From the NCBI GenBank assembly GCA_026225475.1, contig JAMFSU010000131.1, positions 1 to 64,000 of the forward strand: a DNA stretch of 64,000 nucleotides. Reading direction: 5' to 3'. The number at the start of each line of letters is the position of its first letter. Positions within the stretch are counted from its first letter, which is position 1. The stretch is from Duganella sp. Its GTDB lineage: Bacteria > Pseudomonadota > Gammaproteobacteria > Burkholderiales > Burkholderiaceae_D. A program made the translations under genes and the position numbers. The notes below the pieces were generated by a model. The model saw only the letters and a program-made list of their open reading frames with translations, was not told where the DNA came from and made no database searches. Positions 56,984 through 64,000 of this stretch are shown in pieces.

Positions 56984-58162
56984 ATGACAACAGCTCTCAC
57001 CAATCTGCTGGATCTGGATCCCGCGCAGCTCGTCGCTTATTGTGGCGAGTTGGGTGAGAAGCCGTTTCGCGCCAAGCAATTGCAGCGCTGGATACATCAA
57101 TATGGTGTGGCCAGTTTCGCTGATATGACTGATCTGGCCAAATCGTTGCGCGAAAAATTGAGTACGCGCGCCTTTGTGGCTGCACCCGCCGTTATTAGTG
57201 ACCATACTTCGACCGACGGCACCCGCAAATGGCTGGTCGACGTCGGTAACGGCAATGCCGTTGAAACGGTATTCATCCCTGAAGAAACGCGCGGTACCTT
57301 GTGTATTTCCACGCAGGCAGGCTGTGCGGTCAATTGCCGCTTCTGCTCGACTGGAAAGCAAGGCTTCAACCGCAATTTGAGCGTGGCTGAAATCATCGGC
57401 CAGCTTTGGATGGCTGAATTTGAATTGCGCAAGACCAAGGGCATCGAAGCTGGTCCCAAGGGTGAGCGGCAAATCACCAATGTGGTGATGATGGGCATGG
57501 GCGAGCCTTTGCTCAATTTTGAGCCGACCGTGACGGCCTTGAAGCTGATGCTCGATGACAACGCCTATGGCTTGTCGCGTCGTCGCGTGACGCTGTCGAC
57601 CAGCGGCGTGGTGCCCATGATCGACAAGCTGTCCCAGGAGTGCCCGGTGGCGCTGGCGGTATCGCTGCATGCGTCCAATGATGTCTTGCGCGATGGGCTG
57701 ATTCCTCTGAATAAAAAATATCCGCTGCATGAATTGATGGCGGCGTGCAAACGCTACCTTGAGTTCGCACCGCGTGATTTCGTTACCTTCGAATATTGCA
57801 TGCTCGATGGCGTCAACGACAGCGACGCGCATGCGCGTGAGCTGGTGGCCTTGGTGCAAGGGCGTAGCGGTGGTGTCGCGGTACCGTGCAAGTTCAATCT
57901 GATCCCGTTTAATCCATTTCCGGAGTCGGGGCTCAAGCGTTCGCACAATCCGCGCATCAAGGCATTCGCCCAAGTCCTGATGGACGCGGGGATTGTCACC
58001 ACGATCCGCAAGACGCGCGGCGATGATATTGATGCAGCCTGTGGTCAATTGGCCGGTGAGGTAAAGGATCGCACGCGGGTACAGGAACGCATGCAGAAGA
58101 TGACGGAGTATCAACAGAAATTCGGCAAGGATTTTGGCCGCATTGTGGAAATTTCCGGTTGA
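56984..58162 (+). CDS. rlmN: Dual-specificity rRNA/tRNA methyltransferase RlmN
   Basis: A 392-residue radical SAM enzyme. The CxxxCxxC motif is [13 protein letters not shown] with Cys114, Cys118 and Cys121. The second Cys used for methylation lies near the C-terminus in DIDAACGQL. It methylates A2503 of 23S rRNA and A37 of some tRNAs. ATG 56984 is chosen; earlier in-frame start at 56939 adds 15 unconserved residues. The next locus is a broken pilF. Confidence 0.95.
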   Translation: MTTALTNLLDLDPAQLVAYCGELGEKPFRAKQLQRWIHQYGVASFADMTDLAKSLREKLSTRAFVAAPAVISDHTSTDGTRKWLVDVGNGNAVETVFIPEETRGTLCISTQAGCAVNCRFCSTGKQGFNRNLSVAEIIGQLWMAEFELRKTKGIEAGPKGERQITNVVMMGMGEPLLNFEPTVTALKLMLDDNAYGLSRRRVTLSTSGVVPMIDKLSQECPVALAVSLHASNDVLRDGLIPLNKKYPLHELMAACKRYLEFAPRDFVTFEYCMLDGVNDSDAHARELVALVQGRSGGVAVPCKFNLIPFNPFPESGLKRSHNPRIKAFAQVLMDAGIVTTIRKTRGDDIDAACGQLAGEVKDRTRVQERMQKMTEYQQKFGKDFGRIVEISG

Positions 58163-58164
58163 GG

Positions 58165-58487
58165 TATGGCGCACACAACTGTGCTGTCATCTTTTATCGG
58201 TAGTCGTGTATGCCGCAGTGTCGCTGTGTCAGGCGTGGTCCTCGTGGTGATCAATGTGAATTTGAGTAAATTGTATTTGGATCGGATGAAATGCGGTGGG
58301 ACGCGTGTTCAACTCGGTCTGGCAGAAAAATGATGTTTTGTTGGACGGGGGGCTCAGCTTCGCCAACAAGATTGAACGTAAACTAGACAATCAAGCAGCC
58401 GAAAATGATCTGGCGGTGCAGTTGCATCGCCGCTATTCGTCTTCGTCAGAATACGCGGCTTATCGACGTGGAGCATTGGATGAGTGA
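58165..58487 (+). pseudogene. pilF: Decayed pilF/pilW (type IV pilus TPR lipoprotein) remnant
   Basis: Between rlmN and rodZ, where Burkholderiales normally carry pilF (pilW) of about 250-300 codons, only 317 bases remain. The last 35-40 codons in the frame ending at the TGA 58485-58487 read AAENDLAVQLHRRYSSSSEY and YRRGALDE, close in character to the PilF C-terminus (QLRRRFPxSxEYxAxxRG). This stop overlaps the rodZ start by 8 bases, the coupling expected of intact pilF-rodZ. In another frame an ATG at 58165 opens a 55-codon frame with a hydrophobic SVAVSGVVLVVINV stretch that may descend from the signal peptide. The frames do not join, so this is probably a deletion remnant, unlikely to be functional. 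The homology is inferred by eye. Confidence 0.6.
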
Positions 58488-59514
58488 TCAGCAGGAAAAT
58501 GTGGCGCAGGTGTCGGGATTTGTTTCCGGACTGGACGAGACCAGTCCGTCATTGCCTGGTGCCTTGTTGGCAGCGCAACGGCAAGCCAAGGGTTGGTCGG
58601 TGGAGCATGTGGCGAGCCAATTGAAGTTCGCTGCGCGCCAGGTGGCGGCGCTGGAAGCTGAAAATTATGCTGCCTTGCCAGGTCCAGTGATCGTGCGCGG
58701 TTTTGTGCGTGCCTATGCCAAATTGCTCGGCATGGATGCCAATGCCTTGGTTGCTTTGTTGCCTCAGGAAAATGCTACGCCAGGTGAGCGCATTACGCCG
58801 CAACGCACTTTGTCGACGCCATTTTCGGAGTCTCCTCTGCCTTTGGGGAATCGCAAAAAGCTGTCGCCGTTGTGGTTCGTTGGCGGTGTGCTGGTGGTGG
58901 TTTTCGCTGGCGCGGCGGCGCTGTTGCATAACACCGATTTGTCGAACAAACTGCCGCAGTTTGCCTGGTTCAAGCATGACAGCGCACCGTCTGTGACTCA
59001 GGATGATGCCGCTGTGCAAACGCCACCTGATCAGGCTGAGTTGCCGCCGGAAGTACAGGATAGTGCCGATCACGGCAAGTCGGAAAAGAACGACGCCGCG
59101 ACCGATGCTGCTGCCACTACGCCCAATTCGTCGATCACGGCGGTCTCCGAGAAGGTCGATGCAGCCGATGTGATGCCTGCTGCGCAGTCGCCAGCGGTTG
59201 CCGCAAAGCCCGTGGTAGCGGCACCGGCAGTCAATTCAGCTTCGCAAGTGACCGGCAATTTGAATATCAGCAAGAGTAAGGATTTGTTGCGTCTTAACTT
59301 CCGCGAAGACTCGTGGGTCGAAATTCGGCGTGGCGATAATTCGACCATGATTTCGCGTCTGCTCAAGGCCGGTACTGCCGAAGCGTTTGATATTACTGAG
59401 CCGGTGACATTGATCATTGGTAATGTGGCCGGTGTTGATGCCAGCTTGCGCGGTGCTAAACTCGATTTGCAGGCAAGCAACAATAGCAATGTGGCGCGCT
59501 TGAATCTGAAATAG
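58480..59514 (+). CDS. rodZ: Cytoskeleton protein RodZ
   Basis: A 344-residue protein. Residues about 25-100 form the RodZ HTH domain: LPGALLAAQRQAKGWSVEHV, LKFAARQVAALEAENYAALPG and VRGFVRAYAKLLGMDANAL. A single membrane helix follows (LSPLWFVGGVLVVVFAGAAALL, about 127-148), then a Pro/Ala/Asp-rich periplasmic linker and a C-terminal beta domain with LRLNFREDSWVEIRRGDN. It links MreB to the membrane and shapes the rod. ATG 58480 overlaps the pilF remnant stop. Confidence 0.93.
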   Translation: MSDQQENVAQVSGFVSGLDETSPSLPGALLAAQRQAKGWSVEHVASQLKFAARQVAALEAENYAALPGPVIVRGFVRAYAKLLGMDANALVALLPQENATPGERITPQRTLSTPFSESPLPLGNRKKLSPLWFVGGVLVVVFAGAAALLHNTDLSNKLPQFAWFKHDSAPSVTQDDAAVQTPPDQAELPPEVQDSADHGKSEKNDAATDAAATTPNSSITAVSEKVDAADVMPAAQSPAVAAKPVVAAPAVNSASQVTGNLNISKSKDLLRLNFREDSWVEIRRGDNSTMISRLLKAGTAEAFDITEPVTLIIGNVAGVDASLRGAKLDLQASNNSNVARLNLK

Positions 59515-59538
59515 CCGCACAATTTTTATCTGATCTTT

Positions 59539-60807
59539 ATGTCCTCAACTTGCTTACCGATTGCCTCGGGCCCTACCGATCGTCTCCAGCGTCGTCGCGT
59601 GGTGATTAGTCATGGCGACCATCAAGTGGTCGTCGGCGGGGGCGTGCCGGTGATGGTGCAGTCCATGACCAATACCGATACTGCCGATGCAATCGGTACC
59701 GCGATTCAAGTCAAGGACCTGGCGCGCGCAGGCTCTGAAGTCGTGCGCATTACGGTCAACTCGCCGGAAGCGGCAGCAGCAGTGCCTGCCATCCGTGAAC
59801 AACTTGATCGCATGGGTGTGGAGGTGCCACTAGTTGGCGATTTTCATTATAACGGCCATACCTTGCTTAATGACTATCCTGATTGCGCGCGGGCGTTGTC
59901 GAAGTACCGCATTAATCCCGGTAATGTTGGCAAGGGTGCCAAACGCGATACTCAGTTTGCACAAATGATCGAAGTGGCTTGTCGTTACAATAAGCCGGTA
60001 CGTATTGGTGTCAACTGGGGTAGTCTGGATCAGGTACTGCTGGCGCGTATCATGGATGAAAATGCACAACGCCAGGCGCCTTGGACGGCGCAGGCAGTGA
60101 TGTATGAAGCACTGGTGACTTCTGCCATTGAAAATGCCCAGCGCGCTGAAGAACTGGGCCTGGGCGGTGACAAGATCATTCTGTCTTGCAAGGTATCCGG
60201 CGTGCAGGACTTAATCGCGGTCTATCGCGAACTGGCGCGGCGTTGTGACTATCCTTTGCATCTGGGATTGACTGAAGCTGGTATGGGCAGCAAGGGTATC
60301 GTGGCATCGACGGCAGCATTGTCGATTTTGCTGCAAGAAGGCATCGGTGACACCATCCGTATTTCGCTCACACCCGAGCCGGGTGGTGACCGTACCCGCG
60401 AAGTGATCGTCGGTCAGGAAATCCTGCAAACCATGGGGCTGCGCAAGTTTACCCCGATGGTGATTGCCTGCCCTGGTTGCGGCCGTACGACCTCGACTGT
60501 CTTCCAGGATCTGGCCGATAAGATTCAAACCTATCTGCGTGACCAGATGCCAATCTGGAAGGGTGTCTATCCTGGTGTCGAAAGCATGAACGTGGCCGTG
60601 ATGGGCTGCATCGTCAACGGCCCGGGCGAATCCAAGCATGCCAACATCGGTATCAGTCTGCCCGGCACCGGCGAGTCGCCGGCAGCGCCTGTCTTTATTG
60701 ATGGTGAAAAGCGGATGACCTTGCGCGGCGATCGCATTGCCGAAGAGTTCCAGGTTATCGTGCAGGAATACGTGCAAACGCATTACAACAAGCAAGCAAC
60801 GGCCTAA
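59539..60807 (+). CDS. ispG: 4-hydroxy-3-methylbut-2-en-1-yl diphosphate synthase IspG (GcpE)
   Basis: A 422-residue MEP-pathway enzyme. The TIM-barrel half has [17 protein letters not shown] and the FHYNGHTLL segment, and the iron-sulfur half has [12 protein letters not shown] and [18 protein letters not shown] with the cluster Cys residues and Glu. It reductively dehydrates methylerythritol cyclodiphosphate in isoprenoid synthesis. 24 bp after rodZ, likely same transcript. Confidence 0.96.
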   Translation: MSSTCLPIASGPTDRLQRRRVVISHGDHQVVVGGGVPVMVQSMTNTDTADAIGTAIQVKDLARAGSEVVRITVNSPEAAAAVPAIREQLDRMGVEVPLVGDFHYNGHTLLNDYPDCARALSKYRINPGNVGKGAKRDTQFAQMIEVACRYNKPVRIGVNWGSLDQVLLARIMDENAQRQAPWTAQAVMYEALVTSAIENAQRAEELGLGGDKIILSCKVSGVQDLIAVYRELARRCDYPLHLGLTEAGMGSKGIVASTAALSILLQEGIGDTIRISLTPEPGGDRTREVIVGQEILQTMGLRKFTPMVIACPGCGRTTSTVFQDLADKIQTYLRDQMPIWKGVYPGVESMNVAVMGCIVNGPGESKHANIGISLPGTGESPAAPVFIDGEKRMTLRGDRIAEEFQVIVQEYVQTHYNKQATA

Positions 60808-60872
60808 GCGCCACCTAAGAGGCAAGGCCGCACTGGCGGCAGCCGTTTGAACCAACTTTATTGAAGTCCAGC

Positions 60873-62237
60873 ATGTCTGAAAACAAGAAAATCGAAAAAA
60901 TCGTCGGCGTCAAAGGCATGAACGATATTTTGCCGGTCGATGCGCCGTTGTGGGAATTGTTTGAAAACACCGTGCATTCGGTGCTCAAGAGTTATGGTTT
61001 TCAGCAAATTCGTACCCCGATCGTCGAACCTACAGCCTTGTTTTCTCGTGGCCTCGGTGCTGTTACTGATATCGTCGAAAAGGAAATGTATTCGTTCACC
61101 GATTCGATGAACGGCGACAACCTGACCTTGCGTCCGGAAAGCACTGCCAGTGTGGTGCGCGCAGCACTCGAACATAATCTCACCTACGACGGCCCTAAGC
61201 GGCTTTGGTATTCCGGTCCGATGTTCCGTCATGAACGTCCGCAACGCGGCCGCTATCGTCAGTTTCATCAGGTTGGCGCAGAAGCGCTCGGTTTCACCGG
61301 TCCCGATATCGATGCCGAGCTGATCATGTTGTGCCTGCGTCTGTGGGATGACCTTGGTCTGCAAGATATCCGTCTCGAACTCAATTCCATTGGTGATGCG
61401 GAAGAGCGCAACAAGCATAGAGCTGACTTGATTGCTTATTTTGAACAGCATAAGGACTTGCTCGATGGCGATGCCCAGCGTCGCTTGTATTCGAATCCGT
61501 TGCGGATTCTTGATACCAAGAATCCGGCCATGCAAGACATGGTCAATGGTGCACCGAAGCTGCTCGATTATCTCGGTGAAGAATCGCGTGCACATTTCGA
61601 AGGCGTGCAAAAGATTTTGAATCACAATAATGTGCCGTTCACGATCAATCCGCGTCTGGTACGTGGCATGGATTATTACAACCGCACCGTATTTGAATGG
61701 GTGACCGATCAGCTTGGCTCGCAAGGCACGGTCTGCGGCGGTGGTCGTTACGATCCGTTGGTGGAAATGTTTGGCGGCAAAGCCACGCCGGCTTGCGGTT
61801 TTGCCATGGGAGTGGAGCGTTTGCTGGAGTTGATGAAGGCTAACGGCGAACAATACGCGCCAAATCAATGCGATATCTATCTCGTGCATCAAGGAGAGGC
61901 CGCACAATTGCAAGCTTTTGTCATGGCGGAAAGATTACGGGGTGCCGGACTGGATGTTGTGCTACATTGCGCATCGGCGAGTGCTGGCAGCAGTTTCAAG
62001 GCGCAAATGAAGAGGGCTGACGGCAGCGGTGCCGCATTTGCGGTCATTATTGGCGAAGATGAAGTAATCAACGCCACTGCGACCGTGAAAAACCTGCGGA
62101 CAGAAGAGGCGCAAAGCAATCAGGTCACGATCGCCTTTGATGCTGTGCCTGACTATGTAGTCGATCAGATCGTCGGTGATCACGGCCACGATCATGGTCA
62201 TGACCACAGCCACGAGCATGTGCACTATCGTCCGTAA
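60873..62237 (+). CDS. hisS: Histidyl-tRNA synthetase with a natural His-rich C-terminal tail
   Basis: A 454-residue class II synthetase. Motif 2 [20 protein letters not shown] and motif 3 [13 protein letters not shown] are present, as are the histidine-specific [15 protein letters not shown] and the [12 protein letters not shown] motif. The usual length is near 424 residues; here residues about 436-454 read [19 protein letters not shown], with eight His in alternating positions. Such a tail could bind zinc or nickel. Its translation is also directly sensitive to His-tRNA supply. Start at ATG 60873. Confidence 0.95.
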   Translation: MSENKKIEKIVGVKGMNDILPVDAPLWELFENTVHSVLKSYGFQQIRTPIVEPTALFSRGLGAVTDIVEKEMYSFTDSMNGDNLTLRPESTASVVRAALEHNLTYDGPKRLWYSGPMFRHERPQRGRYRQFHQVGAEALGFTGPDIDAELIMLCLRLWDDLGLQDIRLELNSIGDAEERNKHRADLIAYFEQHKDLLDGDAQRRLYSNPLRILDTKNPAMQDMVNGAPKLLDYLGEESRAHFEGVQKILNHNNVPFTINPRLVRGMDYYNRTVFEWVTDQLGSQGTVCGGGRYDPLVEMFGGKATPACGFAMGVERLLELMKANGEQYAPNQCDIYLVHQGEAAQLQAFVMAERLRGAGLDVVLHCASASAGSSFKAQMKRADGSGAAFAVIIGEDEVINATATVKNLRTEEAQSNQVTIAFDAVPDYVVDQIVGDHGHDHGHDHSHEHVHYRP

Positions 62238-62289
62238 TCTTGCGGATCGAAGCAGTTTTCAATTCACGCTTACTTTTTAGATAATTTTC

Positions 62290-62940
62290 ATGGCATACGA
62301 TCACGAAGAACAAGAGCAGCTAGCTTCCATTAAGGCATTTTGGAGCAGTTACGGCAATATCCTGACCTGGTTGTTGATCGTCGTGTTGGCCGCCTATGGT
62401 GCCTGGAGCGGCTGGGGTATTTATCAGGGCCGTCAGGCGCGCCAGGCTTCGCAACTGTACGACGAGCAACAGAAAGCGGCTGACGTTAAGGATAATGCCA
62501 AGGTATTGCGCGCAGCGACCGACATTCAGGATAAGTTCGGCGGTACGGTGTATGCACAAATGAGTGCGTTGGTCGCGGCAAAAGTGGCGTTTGATGCCAA
62601 TGATGCCGACAATGCCAAGAAGCAATTGCAATGGGTGATCGACCATGGTCATGACGCAGAATACAAAGCTATTGCCTCGATTCGCCTGGCGGGAATCTTA
62701 CTCGATGCCAAGGCCTACGACGATGCATTGAAGTTGCTGGCGGGAGACTTTCCGGCCCAGTTTGCTGGTGCTGTGGCTGATCGCAAGGGGGATATTCAGG
62801 TAGCCCAAGACAAGCGCGAGGATGCGCGCAAGTCCTATCAACAGGCGCTCGACAAGACAGATGAACGTAATCCTGGTCGCCAACTGATCCAATTGAAGCT
62901 CGATGCCATTGGTGGTGCTCCTGCCAGTGCCGCGGCTTGA
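62290..62940 (+). CDS. yfgM: YfgM-type ancillary SecYEG subunit (TPR protein)
   Basis: A 216-residue inner-membrane protein. Cytosolic N-terminus (AYDHEEQEQLASIKAFWSSYG) followed by one membrane helix (ILTWLLIVVLAAYGAWSGWGIY) and a periplasmic TPR domain. YfgM assists periplasmic chaperones at the Sec translocon. It follows hisS by 52 bp, with bamB next, the conserved hisS-yfgM-bamB order. Confidence 0.92.
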   Translation: MAYDHEEQEQLASIKAFWSSYGNILTWLLIVVLAAYGAWSGWGIYQGRQARQASQLYDEQQKAADVKDNAKVLRAATDIQDKFGGTVYAQMSALVAAKVAFDANDADNAKKQLQWVIDHGHDAEYKAIASIRLAGILLDAKAYDDALKLLAGDFPAQFAGAVADRKGDIQVAQDKREDARKSYQQALDKTDERNPGRQLIQLKLDAIGGAPASAAA

Positions 62941-62984
62941 TCACCATCCCCCACATCGTGAAATTCGGTAGAGGAAACAATAAT

Positions 62985-64000
62985 ATGGTTCGTGAGTCAC
63001 AAATGGCGTTCCCACACGCTGCTTCTCTGGCAGTGAAACTGAGTGCGCTGGCGGCGGTTGCCGTGTTGTCTGGTTGCTCGCTGTTTTCGAGCAAGAAGGA
63101 AGTCAATCCACCGGCACCATTGGTCGAATTCAAGCAAGCTTTGAAGACCCAGACGGTCTGGACGGCATCCGTTGGCAAAGCTGATGTGTTCCAGTTTACG
63201 CCTGTCTATGCTGGTGACAGCGTGTATGCAGCTGCCGCCAACGGCACGCTACTGCGACTCAATGCTGTTACTGGCAAGGAAATCTGGCGTATTAAGGCCG
63301 CTACGCCGTTGACGGCTGGCGTTGGTAGCGATGGCGCGACGGTTGCCGTGGTCGGTGAAAAGGGTCAGGTTCAGGCCTTTGACACCAGCGGCAAGTTGCT
63401 GTGGAAAGTACAGGCATCGAGCGAAGTATTGTCGGCACCGGTGGTTGGTCAAGGCGTCGTGATCGTACGCAGCATCGATAATCGCATCACTGCATTTGAT
63501 GCTGAAAATGGCAGCCGCCGCTGGACTATATTGCGTCCGTTGCCAACGCTGACCTTGCGTACCTCACCCGGTATGGTGATGGATGCACAATCGGTCTACG
63601 TGGCGTTGCCTGGTGGTCGCTTGACAGCGCTGGCATTGAACAATGGCGGTGCGCGTTGGGAAGTCGTTGTTGGCGATCCGCGCGGCACCACCGAGCTGGA
63701 ACGGATAGCCGATGTCTCCGGTGTACCGGCATTGGGCGTGCGTGACGTGTGCGCGGTCGCCTATCAGGGGCGTATTGCTTGTTTCGATATTAATAATGGC
63801 AATCTGCGTTGGGGTAAGGCGTATTCAAGTGCATCGGGCCTGACGTTGGATGGTCAATATGTGTTCTCCGCCGACGATAAGGGGGGGGTGACTGAATTCA
63901 CGCGCGATACCGGCGTTTCGGTGTGGTACAACAACAAGTTGGCGTATCGTTCGTTGACGCCGCCGATTGCGGTTGGCAAGGCGGTCGCGGTGGGCGATTA
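62985..64000 (+). CDS. bamB: Outer membrane protein assembly factor BamB (3' end outside window)
   Basis: A lipoprotein of the BAM complex, 338 complete codons visible and open at the window edge. GAGGAAACAATAAT precedes the ATG at 62985. The signal peptide ends with LSGC (Cys31). A PQQ-type eight-bladed beta-propeller follows with repeats such as AAANGTLLRLNAVTGKEIWR and VVIVRSIDNRITAFDAENG. It helps present outer-membrane proteins to BamA. An internal ATG at 63003 is less likely. Confidence 0.94.
   Translation, partial: MVRESQMAFPHAASLAVKLSALAAVAVLSGCSLFSSKKEVNPPAPLVEFKQALKTQTVWTASVGKADVFQFTPVYAGDSVYAAAANGTLLRLNAVTGKEIWRIKAATPLTAGVGSDGATVAVVGEKGQVQAFDTSGKLLWKVQASSEVLSAPVVGQGVVIVRSIDNRITAFDAENGSRRWTILRPLPTLTLRTSPGMVMDAQSVYVALPGGRLTALALNNGGARWEVVVGDPRGTTELERIADVSGVPALGVRDVCAVAYQGRIACFDINNGNLRWGKAYSSASGLTLDGQYVFSADDKGGVTEFTRDTGVSVWYNNKLAYRSLTPPIAVGKAVAVGD

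Overview
The window reads as one continuous piece of a betaproteobacterial chromosome, most likely Burkholderiales and probably Oxalobacteraceae. The reasons are the gene orders surE-pcm-nlpD-rpoS-rlmD, ndk-rlmN-(pilF)-rodZ-ispG-hisS-yfgM-bamB and gntR-sdhCDAB-sdhE-gltA-sucAB-lpdA, a class I PHA synthase with phaB and phaR, flhDC-controlled motility genes and a DUF2863-type protein. The family placement is inference; no rRNA is present. Both ends cut a gene: an acetyltransferase-fold gene at the left (its C-terminus is outside) and bamB at the right.

Layout. 1-4 kb, minus strand: GNAT/BioF2-like protein, crotonase homologue, methionine-type aminotransferase, and a small overlapping gene pair (winged-helix protein plus PIN nuclease). 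4.3-9.7 kb: yaaA, bamD, rluD, pgeF, and a LysR regulator divergent from a TauE/SafE exporter. 10-13.5 kb: phaC, phaB, phaR. 13.6-16.6 kb: rimO, a small secreted protein, a MetC-type lyase. 16.6-24.9 kb: motility and chemotaxis block flhD, flhC, membrane-anchored methyltransferase, motA, motB, CheZ-like protein, cheY, cheA, cheW. 25-26.3 kb: DUF2863-like gene. 26.4-44.7 kb: a TCA-cycle supercluster, acnA, MliC-like lysozyme-inhibitor homologue, CitE-like lyase and mdh on the minus strand, then gntR, sdhCDAB, sdhE, gltA, sucA, sucB and lpdA on the plus strand. 44.8-50.2 kb: zapE, a secreted coiled-coil protein, a YdcH-like protein, a DinG/YoaA helicase, a PilZ protein. 50.3-55.5 kb: surE, pcm, nlpD, rpoS, rlmD. 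55.6-64 kb: BI-1 family membrane protein, ndk, rlmN, a broken pilF remnant, rodZ, ispG, hisS, yfgM, bamB.

How it fits together. The TCA block holds aconitase, malate dehydrogenase, succinate dehydrogenase with its flavinylation factor, citrate synthase and the complete 2-oxoglutarate dehydrogenase complex, with a GntR regulator at the divergent centre beside a perfect 20-bp palindrome. The flagellar block carries the master regulator, the stator and the core CheY/CheA/CheW circuit with a compact CheZ-like phosphatase candidate, but no receptor, CheR or CheB. Most of the window is core genome; no integrase, transposase, CRISPR array, tRNA or rRNA was found.

The points most worth following are the overlapping winged-helix/PIN pair, the decayed pilF between rlmN and rodZ, the eight-histidine tail on HisRS, the triplicated 18-residue motif in CheA, the short CheZ-like protein, the palindromes before flhD and gntR, and two non-coding elements (a nested 111-nt structure between sucB and lpdA, and a 70-bp inverted-repeat element between sdhE and gltA).
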